This document shows positions 15,036 through 22,900 of a stretch of 43,894 bases of DNA, one piece after another. The notes below the pieces were generated by a model that made no database searches, was not told the origin of the DNA, and saw only the letters and a list, made by a program, of their open reading frames with translations. The position numbers and the translations under genes are program-made. The DNA is from Deltaproteobacteria bacterium (GTDB lineage: Bacteria > Desulfobacterota > BSN033 > UBA1163): contig VGRY01000030.1 in the NCBI GenBank assembly GCA_016875195.1, positions 1 to 43,894 of the forward strand. The letters run 5' to 3'. How positions within the stretch are numbered: position 1 is the stretch's first letter; each line of letters starts with the position of its first letter.

Positions 15036-15523
15036 TTAATACTCACCTTTCCTGTATAGTTTGAGACACTGATAGTCTTTGATCCTCCACTTCCGGAAAC
15101 CGTGACTGATCCTCCTCCACCTGTTGTGGGTTCGCCAAGGGAATTGAAGGTCAAGGTTAATGCAGAGGTGGCTACGCCAGCCGGGAGTCGGCCCGATGGA
15201 TCTAAGTTGTTGGAGGGCGCAAAAGTATAAGAATTTCCACCGGAAAACGTGATGGTCTTTGAAGTTCGGGTAGACATGGCACATTCCTGGGCATACCGGA
15301 TATCTGAGGCAACCATATGAGCGGCACCTTCCACAGAGGCTTTTGGGGCCATGTCAAAACCCATCCTGGGGATAGCCACAGCCGCCAGTATGGCAATGAC
15401 AATCATTATGAGAATAACTTCAATAAGAGACATTCCCGATTGCGGATTGCGGATTTTGGATTGTGGATTTAAAATTCCGAATTCCGAAATCCGAAATCCG
15501 AAATTGAAAGGTTCAACGTTCAT
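15032..15523 (-). CDS. Pseudopilin, GspH/MshC-like, with repeat in the leader
   Basis: A 163-residue prepilin-like protein. The cleavage motif SG|MSLIEVILIMIVIAILAAVAIPRM has Glu at position 5. The mature domain carries the GspH-type segment AAHMVASDIRYAQECAMSTRTS, then Gly/Ser-rich strands. I chose the ATG at 15523 because AGGTGA lies 7 nt upstream, inside the end of the GspF-like gene; a TTG at 15526 precedes it. The 30-residue leader is almost wholly repeat-encoded (FGFRISEFGILNPQSK, from AAATCCG units at 15431-15506). The start signal lies outside the repeat, so the repeat must be translated if the pseudopilin is made. Confidence 0.82.
   Translation of the reverse strand: MNVEPFNFGFRISEFGILNPQSKIRNPQSGMSLIEVILIMIVIAILAAVAIPRMGFDMAPKASVEGAAHMVASDIRYAQECAMSTRTSKTITFSGGNSYTFAPSNNLDPSGRLPAGVATSALTLTFNSLGEPTTGGGGSVTVSGSGGSKTISVSNYTGKVSIN
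15431..15506. repeat. Inverted arms of ATCCGAA/TTCGGAT-type units in a pseudopilin leader
   Basis: The left half (15431-15464) has direct units GATTGCG, GATTGCG, GATTTTG, GATTGTG. The right half (15466-15506) has CCGAATT, CCGAAAT, CCGAAAT, CCGAAAT. The two halves are roughly reverse complements with almost no loop. Confidence 0.75.
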
Positions 15524-15529
15524 CAAGAA

Positions 15530-16747
15530 TCACCTGAACAACGAGGCCATGTTCCACCAGGGGAGAAATACGGCCAGTGCCAGAAGTAAAACGACTCCCC
15601 CCAGAAAGAGCGTCAGGATCGGCTCAATATAAGTGGGGAACTTCTTCAAAGCGTTGTCCACTTCCACATCATAATAATCCGTCACTCTTGTCAACATCTC
15701 ATCCAGTGTTCCGGAGGTTTCACCCACAGAGATCATCTGAATGACAAGAGAGGTAAACCTTCCGCTCTCCTTCAGTGCATCTGTCAAACTGCTTCCCCCT
15801 CCCACCTTCTGCTGGACGCTCTTAATGGATTGGGAGAGAAGGACGTTGTCCACCGTAGTAGAAGTGATGTCCAGCGCCTGCAAAATAGGGATTCCACTTC
15901 GGTTCAACATGCCAAACGTATTGGAAAACCGGGAGAGGCCAATTTTTAAGAAAAGTTGGCCTAAAACCGGAATCCGGATTTTAATGTTATCCCAGAAGTA
16001 TCTTCCATTTTCAGTCTTCAGGTAGCGCCTGACAAGAATGGAAATTCCGATCAGTCCTCCCAGAAGCATATACCAGTAGCTTTGAAATATTTTATTCATC
16101 CCGATCATAAGGCGGGTCGGCAGGGGGAGAGGCATATTGAACTGTGCAAAGGTTGCTGCAAACCTTGGAATGACAAAAGCTAATAGGACGACAAAGGCAA
16201 TGACCACTGCGGAGATGACGATTTTAGGGTATCGTGTTGCCTCTTTGAGCCTCTGGCGGGTTTGAAGTTCCCGGTCGGCGAGAGTGACAAATCGGTCCAG
16301 TGATTCACCTAACCGTCCTGATGTTTCGCCTGCACGAATCATATTAATGTAGACAATTGAAAAGACCGATGGATGTTTAGCCATGGAGGCATATAATGGG
16401 TTCCCGGCCTCAATGTCTGTACAAACCTCATCCAGAACATTTTGAAATTTCTTGTTCTCTGTCTGGTCCTTCAAATTGGATAAACCAGTGAGAAGGGGGA
16501 GGCCTGCCTTATATAGGGTCGAAAGTTGCTGGCTGAAGACGACGAGATCCTCCAGGGGAACCTTTTTAAAACGGTCCATTAAATCCGAAAGGTCAAACAG
16601 AGGGACCTCTTCGAGTTTCTCGATCGAAACTGGAAGGTATCCGAGGCGGTGAAGCTGATCGCCAGCCAATTGGAGGGTAGGGGCCTCCAGCCTCCCATCC
16701 ATGGCCTTGCCAGCTCTGTCGCGCGCTTTATATTTGAAAGTAGGCAT
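15530..16747 (-). CDS. mshG: GspF/PilC-family platform protein, MshG-like
   Basis: The polytopic inner-membrane platform of type IV pili and type II secretion. Two homologous cytoplasmic helical domains are visible, each with the family pattern: FSQQLSTLYKAGLPLLTGL (first) and FSNTFGMLNRSGIPILQAL (second). Membrane segments lie near 165-190, 215-235 and at the C-terminal end (about 370-400). I start it at the ATG at 16747, MPTFKYKARDRAG, the canonical GspF beginning, giving 405 residues; the frame upstream is only repeat-derived. It heads the pilus gene run and sits 3' of the broken four-helix-bundle element. The stop lies 6 nt before the next start. Confidence 0.92.
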   Translation of the reverse strand: MPTFKYKARDRAGKAMDGRLEAPTLQLAGDQLHRLGYLPVSIEKLEEVPLFDLSDLMDRFKKVPLEDLVVFSQQLSTLYKAGLPLLTGLSNLKDQTENKKFQNVLDEVCTDIEAGNPLYASMAKHPSVFSIVYINMIRAGETSGRLGESLDRFVTLADRELQTRQRLKEATRYPKIVISAVVIAFVVLLAFVIPRFAATFAQFNMPLPLPTRLMIGMNKIFQSYWYMLLGGLIGISILVRRYLKTENGRYFWDNIKIRIPVLGQLFLKIGLSRFSNTFGMLNRSGIPILQALDITSTTVDNVLLSQSIKSVQQKVGGGSSLTDALKESGRFTSLVIQMISVGETSGTLDEMLTRVTDYYDVEVDNALKKFPTYIEPILTLFLGGVVLLLALAVFLPWWNMASLFR

Positions 16748-17047
16748 TTCTTTTACCCTTTTAAGATTTAGGGAGATAAGGAGATGGGGCGATAGGGAGC
16801 CCATCTTCTTAAAACCCATCCAATCTTCAGCGTTGTTTCGCTCCAGGTAATAACCATGGGAGAGGATCGTTGATTAGACTAACGATCTTACCCAGGATAT
16901 TGTCGTAATTGCTCAATAATTCTTGTCCCGTTTCATTTAAGAGATAACCGCACTTAATAGCAAACTCCAGCCAAACCTGAGTTTCAGCTGCTTCTGCTTC
17001 AGCATCACTCAGTTTGCTTACGAATGAAGCTTCATAACGCCTTTTTC

Positions 17048-17317
17048 GCCCCTCCGGGTCAGAGACCCAGGAATTTGTCCAAAGCTTTTTTCGAATGCTT
17101 CAGTGAACGTTCTATCCATCTAGCTTCTGAACGTAAAGAATATTTTTTGCAGGCGATTATCCGCCAAGGTAAGCCAGCCTTAGTTGATTTCACACGGCCA
17201 GCATTGTGTTCTTTTAATCTTTTGTTTAAATCGTTAGTATGTCCTATGTAACGTCTGCCTGTAAGATTGCTATGGAGGATATATACAAACATTATTCTGC
17301 CCCTCTGGGTCGGAGAC
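17048..17317. mobile_element. GIY-YIG unit bounded by 19-bp direct repeats
   Basis: GCCCCTCCGGGTCAGAGAC (17048-17066) and GCCCCTCTGGGTCGGAGAC (17299-17317) are direct repeats differing at two positions. They mark the borders of the insertion in the four-helix-bundle gene. One supplies the stop codon of the GIY-YIG gene and the other a purine-rich sequence before its start. The same two variants stand adjacent without cargo at 13618-13651. Confidence 0.75.
17059..17292 (-). CDS. GIY-YIG nuclease domain protein (UPF0213/Slx1-like)
   Basis: A 77-residue protein consisting of one GIY-YIG domain: MFVYILHSNLTGRRYIGHTN with the paired VYI and YIG strands, then LNKRLKEHNAG, the catalytic-type Arg in the helix (KRLKEH), and the C-terminal EARWIERSLKHSKKALDKF segment with the conserved Glu. 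The length is normal for single-domain members. ATG at 17292 overlaps the stop of the four-helix-bundle N-half (TAATG). TTG at 17319 is possible but would add repeat-encoded residues. The TGA stop lies inside the 3' border repeat. Family nucleases cut DNA in homing or repair; mobility of this unit is inferred from its position. Confidence 0.88.
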   Translation of the reverse strand: MFVYILHSNLTGRRYIGHTNDLNKRLKEHNAGRVKSTKAGLPWRIIACKKYSLRSEARWIERSLKHSKKALDKFLGL

Positions 17318-17631
17318 AAGCCTCAGCAAGATTGGTACAAACCGATCTCGATGAACGACGGATTTGATCTGTCAGTGAATAACGCTCCTCGACCGGAAAT
17401 GATCTGCTTTTTTCAAATATCTGCATAGCCGCTTCAAAGGCCATTTTATAAACTTCTAAATCCCGATGAGTCCGAATCAACTTCTTTTCCATTATTTTTA
17501 TCCCCCCATCTCCTTATCTCCCAATCTCCCCATCTTTCTTTTTATCACCCTATCTCCCTATCCCCACAACTCCCCATCTCCCCATCTCCCCAACTCTTAA
17601 CCTAACTCCGAACTACGAACTCCGGACTGAA

Positions 17632-18000
17632 TTATCGCAGATAATTCTTCACTTTATTCATCAATTCATCCATCTCAAAGGGCTTGGTGATATATTCGTT
17701 TGCCCCGGTTTCCATGCCGGTGGCCCTGTCTTTCTCCTGGGTTTTTGCGGTCAGCATGAGAATGGGGATGTGTTTATATTTTTCATCGAATTTTAATAAC
17801 CGGCAGACCTTGTATCCATCCAGTTTCGGTAACATGAGATCAAGAAGGATCAAGTCCGGATTTTCTTTCCGTGCCTGATTTAATGCCTCTTCACCGTTGT
17901 AAGCGGAGAGCACCTCATATCCTTCCAGTTCGAGAGCGAAACGAACGGTTTCCACCAGATCCACTTCATCATCAACCACCAGTATCCTCTTATTGCTCAT
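17632..18000 (-). CDS. Single-domain response regulator (CheY-like receiver)
   Basis: A 122-residue stand-alone receiver. The acidic pair DD (10-11), the phospho-acceptor Asp54 in LLDLMLPK, Thr in MLTAKTQ, and Lys in ITKPF near 107 are all present. There is no output domain, so it probably acts by protein contact, perhaps on the adjacent hybrid kinase or on the pilus machine. It lies 57 nt downstream of the receiver-kinase gene on the same strand, and a repeat-rich region separates it from the pilus genes. ATG at 18000 follows a GAGGTAATTTCA sequence, a good ribosome binding site. Confidence 0.92.
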   Translation of the reverse strand: MSNKRILVVDDEVDLVETVRFALELEGYEVLSAYNGEEALNQARKENPDLILLDLMLPKLDGYKVCRLLKFDEKYKHIPILMLTAKTQEKDRATGMETGANEYITKPFEMDELMNKVKNYLR

Positions 18001-18057
18001 TGAAATTACCTCCTCAATTCTTTTTTCGCCTGCCGAAGGAACGCATCTATGCGTTCC

Positions 18058-19611
18058 CTACGTCCTCAATCGTTCTTTCGCCTTCCTGAAGAGTTCCCGT
18101 TTTGAAAGAGCCTCCTCAGGAAAAGTAGCAACTCCGATTTTAATGGATAACGGTCCATCTGCTGTCTCGATTGGGTTTTTCCGAAGGTCCTCTTCTATCC
18201 TCTGACGGATGGCCTGAACTCCTTTTAAATCAGCCTCACAGAGCGCAAACAGCATTTTCTCTTGTTTCCTTCTCATTAAAACATCCCCCTTTCGGCAAAG
18301 GGACTGTTTTATCCTCAATTCGAGCTCTTTCAATGATTCATCTTCTATTTCTTTCTTTTGTCCAAGACTTTCTATGAAAAATAAGGAAAGAGGTGAGTCA
18401 TTTTTTTGTGCTCGATTGAAAGCTTTGTCCAGCATAAACCGGAACTGAGATTCTCTTCTTTCTCCCTTTGATGCTGGAAGGGTGAAGGTGAAGGCGCTGC
18501 CTTTCCCTACTTCGCTCTCCGCCCATAACTTTCCCTGATGGGCTTCAACCAGTCCTTTGGTAATGGCCAGACCCAATCCGGTTCCGCTTACTGAGCGATG
18601 GAGCGATCCTTCGACCTGGAAGAATTTATCGAAGATTGAGCTGAGATGTTCTGCGGGGATTCCAACTCCTGTATCTTTCACAGAGATAGCAATCTTATCT
18701 CCAAACCCTCCTGCCCTTTCTTCAGAATAGGGAGCTGCCGAGACGTAAATGCTTCCCATCTCAGGTGTAAATTTGATCCCATTCCCGATGAGGTTGATCA
18801 GGATCTGTTCTATTTTTTCTTTGTCTCCATTCACCGATGAAAGTCCTTCGGGTATTTCTGATAAAATCTTAATTGATTTTACATCGGCCTGAGGTCGCAA
18901 TGAAGATACGGTAACTTCAATGAGGGTTTTTAATTCCACGTCCTCGAATTTCAATTCGATCTTCCCCGACTCAATTTTGGAGAGATTGAGCAAGTCATTC
19001 AAGATGTTGGTCAATCGGGTGATGTTTCTATCTGCCATAGAGAGAAACTTCGTCTGGTTTTCGTTGATCGCCCCCGTCTTTCCCGAGAGGATCAACTGAA
19101 TCGAATTTTTAATAGAGGCAAGAGGAGTTCTTAATTCATGAGAGGCGACCGAGACAAACTCCGACTTCATTGCATCGATTTTTTTAAGTTCCAGATTGGC
19201 CTTTTCCAATCGATCAGCATGGTCTTTCATCTTCACAAAACGTTGCTTTTCATCAAGGACTTTTTTCAAGCGCAAGATGGTTTCGTCCAGATTAATCGGC
19301 TTGGTGAGATAGTCACTCGCTCCCTGTTTCATGGCTTCAATGGCGGAGTCAATGGTTCCATGTCCGGTCATGAGAACAGTAAGGATTTCCGGATGCGATC
19401 TTGAAATCTCTTTGATCAACTGGAGGCCGTCTACCCGTGGCATTTTCAGGTCGGTCATGACAAGATCAAACCTTTGTTGCTCCATCTTTTTCAGAGCCGC
19501 CTCTCCATTTTCCGCAAGTTCAACCTGAAATCCACCAATGCGGGTAAGGGCCTTCATGAGAAAGTCCCGGATCTCCTTCTCGTCATCGACCACTAAGACT
19601 CTGTTTTCCAT
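18058..19611 (-). CDS. Receiver-histidine kinase hybrid with a degenerate GGDEF-like C-terminus
   Basis: A 517-residue soluble signalling protein. Domains in order: receiver (1-120, Asp54 in MTDLKMPRVDG), short coiled coil (120-150), HisKA with His158 in SVASHELRTP, HATPase (about 260-375) with DTGVGIP and GTGLGLAI, then a tail (about 385-515). The tail resembles a GGDEF domain in layout (MLDKAFNRAQKNDSPLSLFF, and IKIGVATFPEEALSKRELFRKAKERL) but lacks the GGDEF signature, which here reads RRKQEKM, so it should not make cyclic di-GMP. The receiver may be phosphorylated by the large kinase upstream. No membrane segment is present. The gene ends 57 nt before the stand-alone receiver. Confidence 0.88.
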   Translation of the reverse strand: MENRVLVVDDEKEIRDFLMKALTRIGGFQVELAENGEAALKKMEQQRFDLVMTDLKMPRVDGLQLIKEISRSHPEILTVLMTGHGTIDSAIEAMKQGASDYLTKPINLDETILRLKKVLDEKQRFVKMKDHADRLEKANLELKKIDAMKSEFVSVASHELRTPLASIKNSIQLILSGKTGAINENQTKFLSMADRNITRLTNILNDLLNLSKIESGKIELKFEDVELKTLIEVTVSSLRPQADVKSIKILSEIPEGLSSVNGDKEKIEQILINLIGNGIKFTPEMGSIYVSAAPYSEERAGGFGDKIAISVKDTGVGIPAEHLSSIFDKFFQVEGSLHRSVSGTGLGLAITKGLVEAHQGKLWAESEVGKGSAFTFTLPASKGERRESQFRFMLDKAFNRAQKNDSPLSLFFIESLGQKKEIEDESLKELELRIKQSLCRKGDVLMRRKQEKMLFALCEADLKGVQAIRQRIEEDLRKNPIETADGPLSIKIGVATFPEEALSKRELFRKAKERLRT

Positions 19612-19845
19612 TTATCTTTTTTCCTCCTGGGCATGGTTATCTCTTCCGGATAGCCATTCGTCAAGAGCATCCTTCTTGAAGCGCCAGCTCCCCCCAATCT
19701 TTCGGCAGGGGATATCACCGTTTTTCGCAAGCCGGTAGATCGTCCGGACATGGATGCTCAGATAATCAGCCGCTTCCCGCGGTGTCATGATGGCTTTAGT
19801 TCGGAGCTCTGAGTTCGTAGTTCGTAGTTCAGAATATTTATCCAT
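19612..19845 (-). CDS. Small helix-turn-helix protein, excisionase/MerR-like
   Basis: A 77-residue protein with the DNA-binding core MTPREAADYLSIHVRTIYRLAKNG, then IPCRKIGGSWRFKKDALDEWL, as in HTH_17 excisionase-family proteins. Such proteins act as small regulators in many contexts, so no mobile-element role follows. ATG at 19845 has AAGGAG about 9 nt upstream, so translation likely starts there. Residues 5-16 (SELRTTNSELRT) are then repeat-encoded and precede the folded domain. An internal ATG at 19788 would remove them but has no ribosome binding site. The stop directly abuts the start of the receiver-kinase gene, suggesting coexpression. Confidence 0.82.
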   Translation of the reverse strand: MDKYSELRTTNSELRTKAIMTPREAADYLSIHVRTIYRLAKNGDIPCRKIGGSWRFKKDALDEWLSGRDNHAQEEKR

Positions 19846-19985
19846 TTTTATTTCTCCTTACTGTATTGAAAGTTAAAATACGGAGTACTTGGTTCGGAGC
19901 TTTTTTAAAATGACTCAATAAAATTTGATTAATTTTATTATCATTGTCTCCGAACTCCGAACTAATTACTCCGAACTACTTTAGA
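19799..19985. repeat. GTTCGGAG/CTCCGAAC arms around the HTH gene start and 3' of the large kinase
   Basis: Units AGTTCGGAG, GAGTTCGTAGTTCGTAGTTC (19799-19830) and GGTTCGGAG (19881-19889) face CTCCGAACTCCGAACT and ACTCCGAACTAC (19947-19980). Read on the minus strand the right arm runs into GGAGACAATGATAATAAAA, a GGAG-ATGA junction like those at 14363 and 14901. Confidence 0.7.
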
Positions 19986-19987
19986 AC

Positions 19988-22900
19988 CTACCGGTCCAAT
20001 ACTTCCCTGACTTTCCTTGCCAGGCCCTCCGGCGTGAAAGGTTTCTGGACAAAATTCACTCCCTTATCCAGCACCCCATGGTGAACAATGGCATCATCCG
20101 TATAGCCCGAAATAAATAGAACTTTGGTTTGAGGTGTCGAAAGTTTCAGGTGATCTGCCAGCTCCTTACCGCTCATTCCGGGCATCACCACATCGGTAAG
20201 TAAAAGATGAATGTCTCTGTCCGGATGGTCTTGGACAAATTTTAAAGCTTCCTTTCCATCACGCGCTGAATAGACCAGATATCCTCTTTCACTCAGAATT
20301 CGAGCCGCCAGCTCACGAACCGATTGTTCGTCTTCGGCCAGGAGGATTGTTTCATTTCCTGTCAAAATATAAATTCCATCCTCTTCTTTTTGAATCCTAT
20401 CTTCGTCTTCTTCCACCCTTGGGAGGTAGATATGAAAAGTGGTTCCCTTTCCTGGTTCACTATATACATAAATATTCCCACGGCTTTGTTTCACAATTCC
20501 ATAAACCGTTGAGAGTCCCAGGCCCGTGCCTTTTCCTTTGGCCTTCGTCGTAAAAAAAGGTTCAAAAAGATGTTCTTTGACTTCAGGAGTCATCCCACAC
20601 CCTGTATCGGTAATGGATACCCTTATGTAACTTCCCTGGCTGATATCGGGATAGGCGAATGTTTCTATTTCGTCCACATCCACCCTGTCTGTCCCGATGA
20701 TCAATTTTCCTCCGGATGGCATGGCATCCCTTGCATTGACCGCTAAGTTTAAAATGACCTGCTCGATCTGCCCCGGATCGGTCTTAACTTTGCCTGCGTT
20801 TTCATCCAGCTTATAAATGAGTTCGATATCCTCACCAAGGATGCGATGGAGCATCTTATCGAGGTCCCGGATGAGGGAGTTGAGATTGAGAACTTTGAAG
20901 TCGAGGATCTGTTTCCGGCTGAAAGCTAAAAGCTGGCGGGTTAAATTGGCGGCCCGCTCACTCGCTTTATAGATTTCATTTATATTTTCTTTTAGAAGGT
21001 CTCCATCTTTTAGACCAAAAAGGGATAGTTCACTATAGCCTTTGATGACCGTAAGAAGGTTATTAAAATCATGGGCGATTCCACCAGCCAGCCGTCCAAC
21101 AGCCTCCATCTTCTGTGACTGACGGAGCTGCTCCTCGGTCTCCCGAAGGGTTTCCTCCGCCTGCACACGGTCTTTAAAAAGCTGTGAATTAGCAATAGCG
21201 CCGGCGATCTGATTCCCAACTCTTTCTGCGAGTTTTACATCCGTCTCAGAATAAGCATTCGGTTTCAGTGACCGGAAATGGATCACACCAGTCACCTGAT
21301 CCTTGGAAATTAAAGGAACCGATAACATCGAACGAAATCCTACCCTAATGGTATTCAGAAGACTGGGAAATCGTTTAACCAATTCATTTCCATCCTCTGT
21401 CTGGAGAAGGAGGCTTGAACGGGTCTTTATGAGATACTCATTGAGCGAACCGGATAATGGAAAGATATTTCCAATTCGTCGTTCTGGCACATCAAGCCCC
21501 AATTCATAAGCAATCATAACGGTGTTTTCTTTTAAATTGTTGAGATTAATTGCAACCCGTTCGAAGGGAATCAATTTGCGCACTTCATCAGCAAAACGCC
21601 CATATACTTCCTCGATGTTGAGAGAGGAGCTGATGATTTGCCCAATCTCGGCTATGACTGCATTCTCGTTAGCTAATTTTCTAGACTCCTCTTCACTCTT
21701 TCGGAGGGCCTCCTCCGCCCGCTTGCGTTCGGTGATGTCCTCACAGGTCATCAAGTTTTCTCCTTCCTCTGATACCACAGAAATAAAATTGACAATCTTT
21801 TCTGATCCATCCTTGCATGTTGCTTTAAAGATTCTTGGCCTCTTTACCCCGGACCCTATAGAGGTTAAATCATCTAACCAAACAGAAATGGCCTGATGCC
21901 TATAATCAGGATCAGGATAGGCCTTTCGAAACCAGGTTCTTCCGTCAGGAACATCCGTCAGATCATATCCAAACAGTTCTTTAAATTTCTGATTCACATA
22001 GTTAAAGGTTCCATTCCTGTCGATCATTACCATCCCAAAAGGGGCATTTTCCGATAAGGACCGAAACCTTTCCCGCTCAACGCGCAAAATTTCCTCGGCT
22101 TGCTTATGCTCGCTGATGTCTCGAGCCCAGACCTGGATTCCTGGTTCTCCTAAATAATTAATGACTTTTGCGTTGATTTCTCCCCAGAAAGAAAAGCCAT
22201 CCTTTCGAAGAAACTTCACCTCGTACGTGGAAGGGGGTGATTCTCCGCGAAGACGCATAAGAGCTCTTTCACGGGTGAGAGCCTGATAATCGGGATGGTA
22301 GATAATCCAGTGGTCACGGCCTTCTAATTCACCTGGCTCATAGCCCAGCATTTCATGGAGGCGATTGTTGGCAAAGATGATGTCAGCTCCCTTTTGAAAA
22401 AATATTCCGTCAAAACTCTCCTCAACCAGAGTCCGATACCGTTCTTCACTCAGGCGTAAAGCTTCCGCTGCCTGTTTGCGAATGGTTATGTCTCGAAAAC
22501 TCCATACTCTTCCAACAATTTGTTCACCGATCTGTTGGGGTTTCGAATAACGCTCAAAAACTCGTCCGTCTTGAAATTCAAGAAGATCAAAACTCTCAGC
22601 CAAGGGCTGGTCATATAATTCTTTAACCTTGGAGAGAAAATCCTCAGGGTATTTTAGCTGGTTTAAAACAAAAACCAACGCCTGATCGTCATCACGGGAT
22701 GCAAGGATGGATTCGGGGATATGCCACATCTGGATAAACTTTTGATTAAATCTTTCAATTTTTCCTTGCCTGTCAACCACAAGAATACCATCAGCGGTGG
22801 ATTCCAGCGCGGCATTGAGCAGGGAAAAGGTTCGTTTAAGTTCTTCCTCAGCACGTTTACGCTCAGTGATGTCCCGGGCAATACCTCGAAAACCAATCGG

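Larger units (their letters stand above)
16827..17492 (-). pseudogene. Four-helix-bundle protein (S23/IVS type), interrupted by a GIY-YIG unit
   Basis: Two halves of one gene are separated by about 260 bp. The N-terminal half (17492 to 17319) reads MEKKLIRTHRDLEVYKMAFE to SVCTNLAEA. The C-terminal half (about 17048 to a TGA at 16827) reads RKRRYEASFVSKLSDAEAEA to LPWLLPGAKQR, without a start of its own. Together they match the four-helix-bundle family known from 23S rRNA intervening sequences (TIGR02436), with the break inside the conserved AEAW-RKRRY segment. After the break the N-half adds eight repeat-encoded residues and stops at TAATG, overlapping the GIY-YIG start. The function of free-standing family members is unknown. 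The gene is inferred to be inactive unless the N-half alone has a role. Confidence 0.8.
16767..17598. mobile_element. Inverted-arm element carrying a four-helix-bundle gene, itself invaded by a GIY-YIG unit
   Basis: A perfect 19-bp inverted repeat GGGAGATAAGGAGATGGGG stands at 16771-16789 and, reversed, at 17504-17522. The right arm continues as degenerate CCCCATCTCC/CCCTATCTCC units to about 17598, followed by a CTCCGAACTACGAAC patch (17606-17624). Between the arms lies only the four-helix-bundle gene with its GIY-YIG insert. The right arm supplies the G-rich sequence just upstream of the gene's ATG. Confidence 0.75.

Noticed and set aside
19612-19845. Excisionase marking an integrated prophage or island
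   Set aside because: There is no integrase, attachment repeat or phage gene nearby; small HTH_17 proteins are often ordinary regulators.
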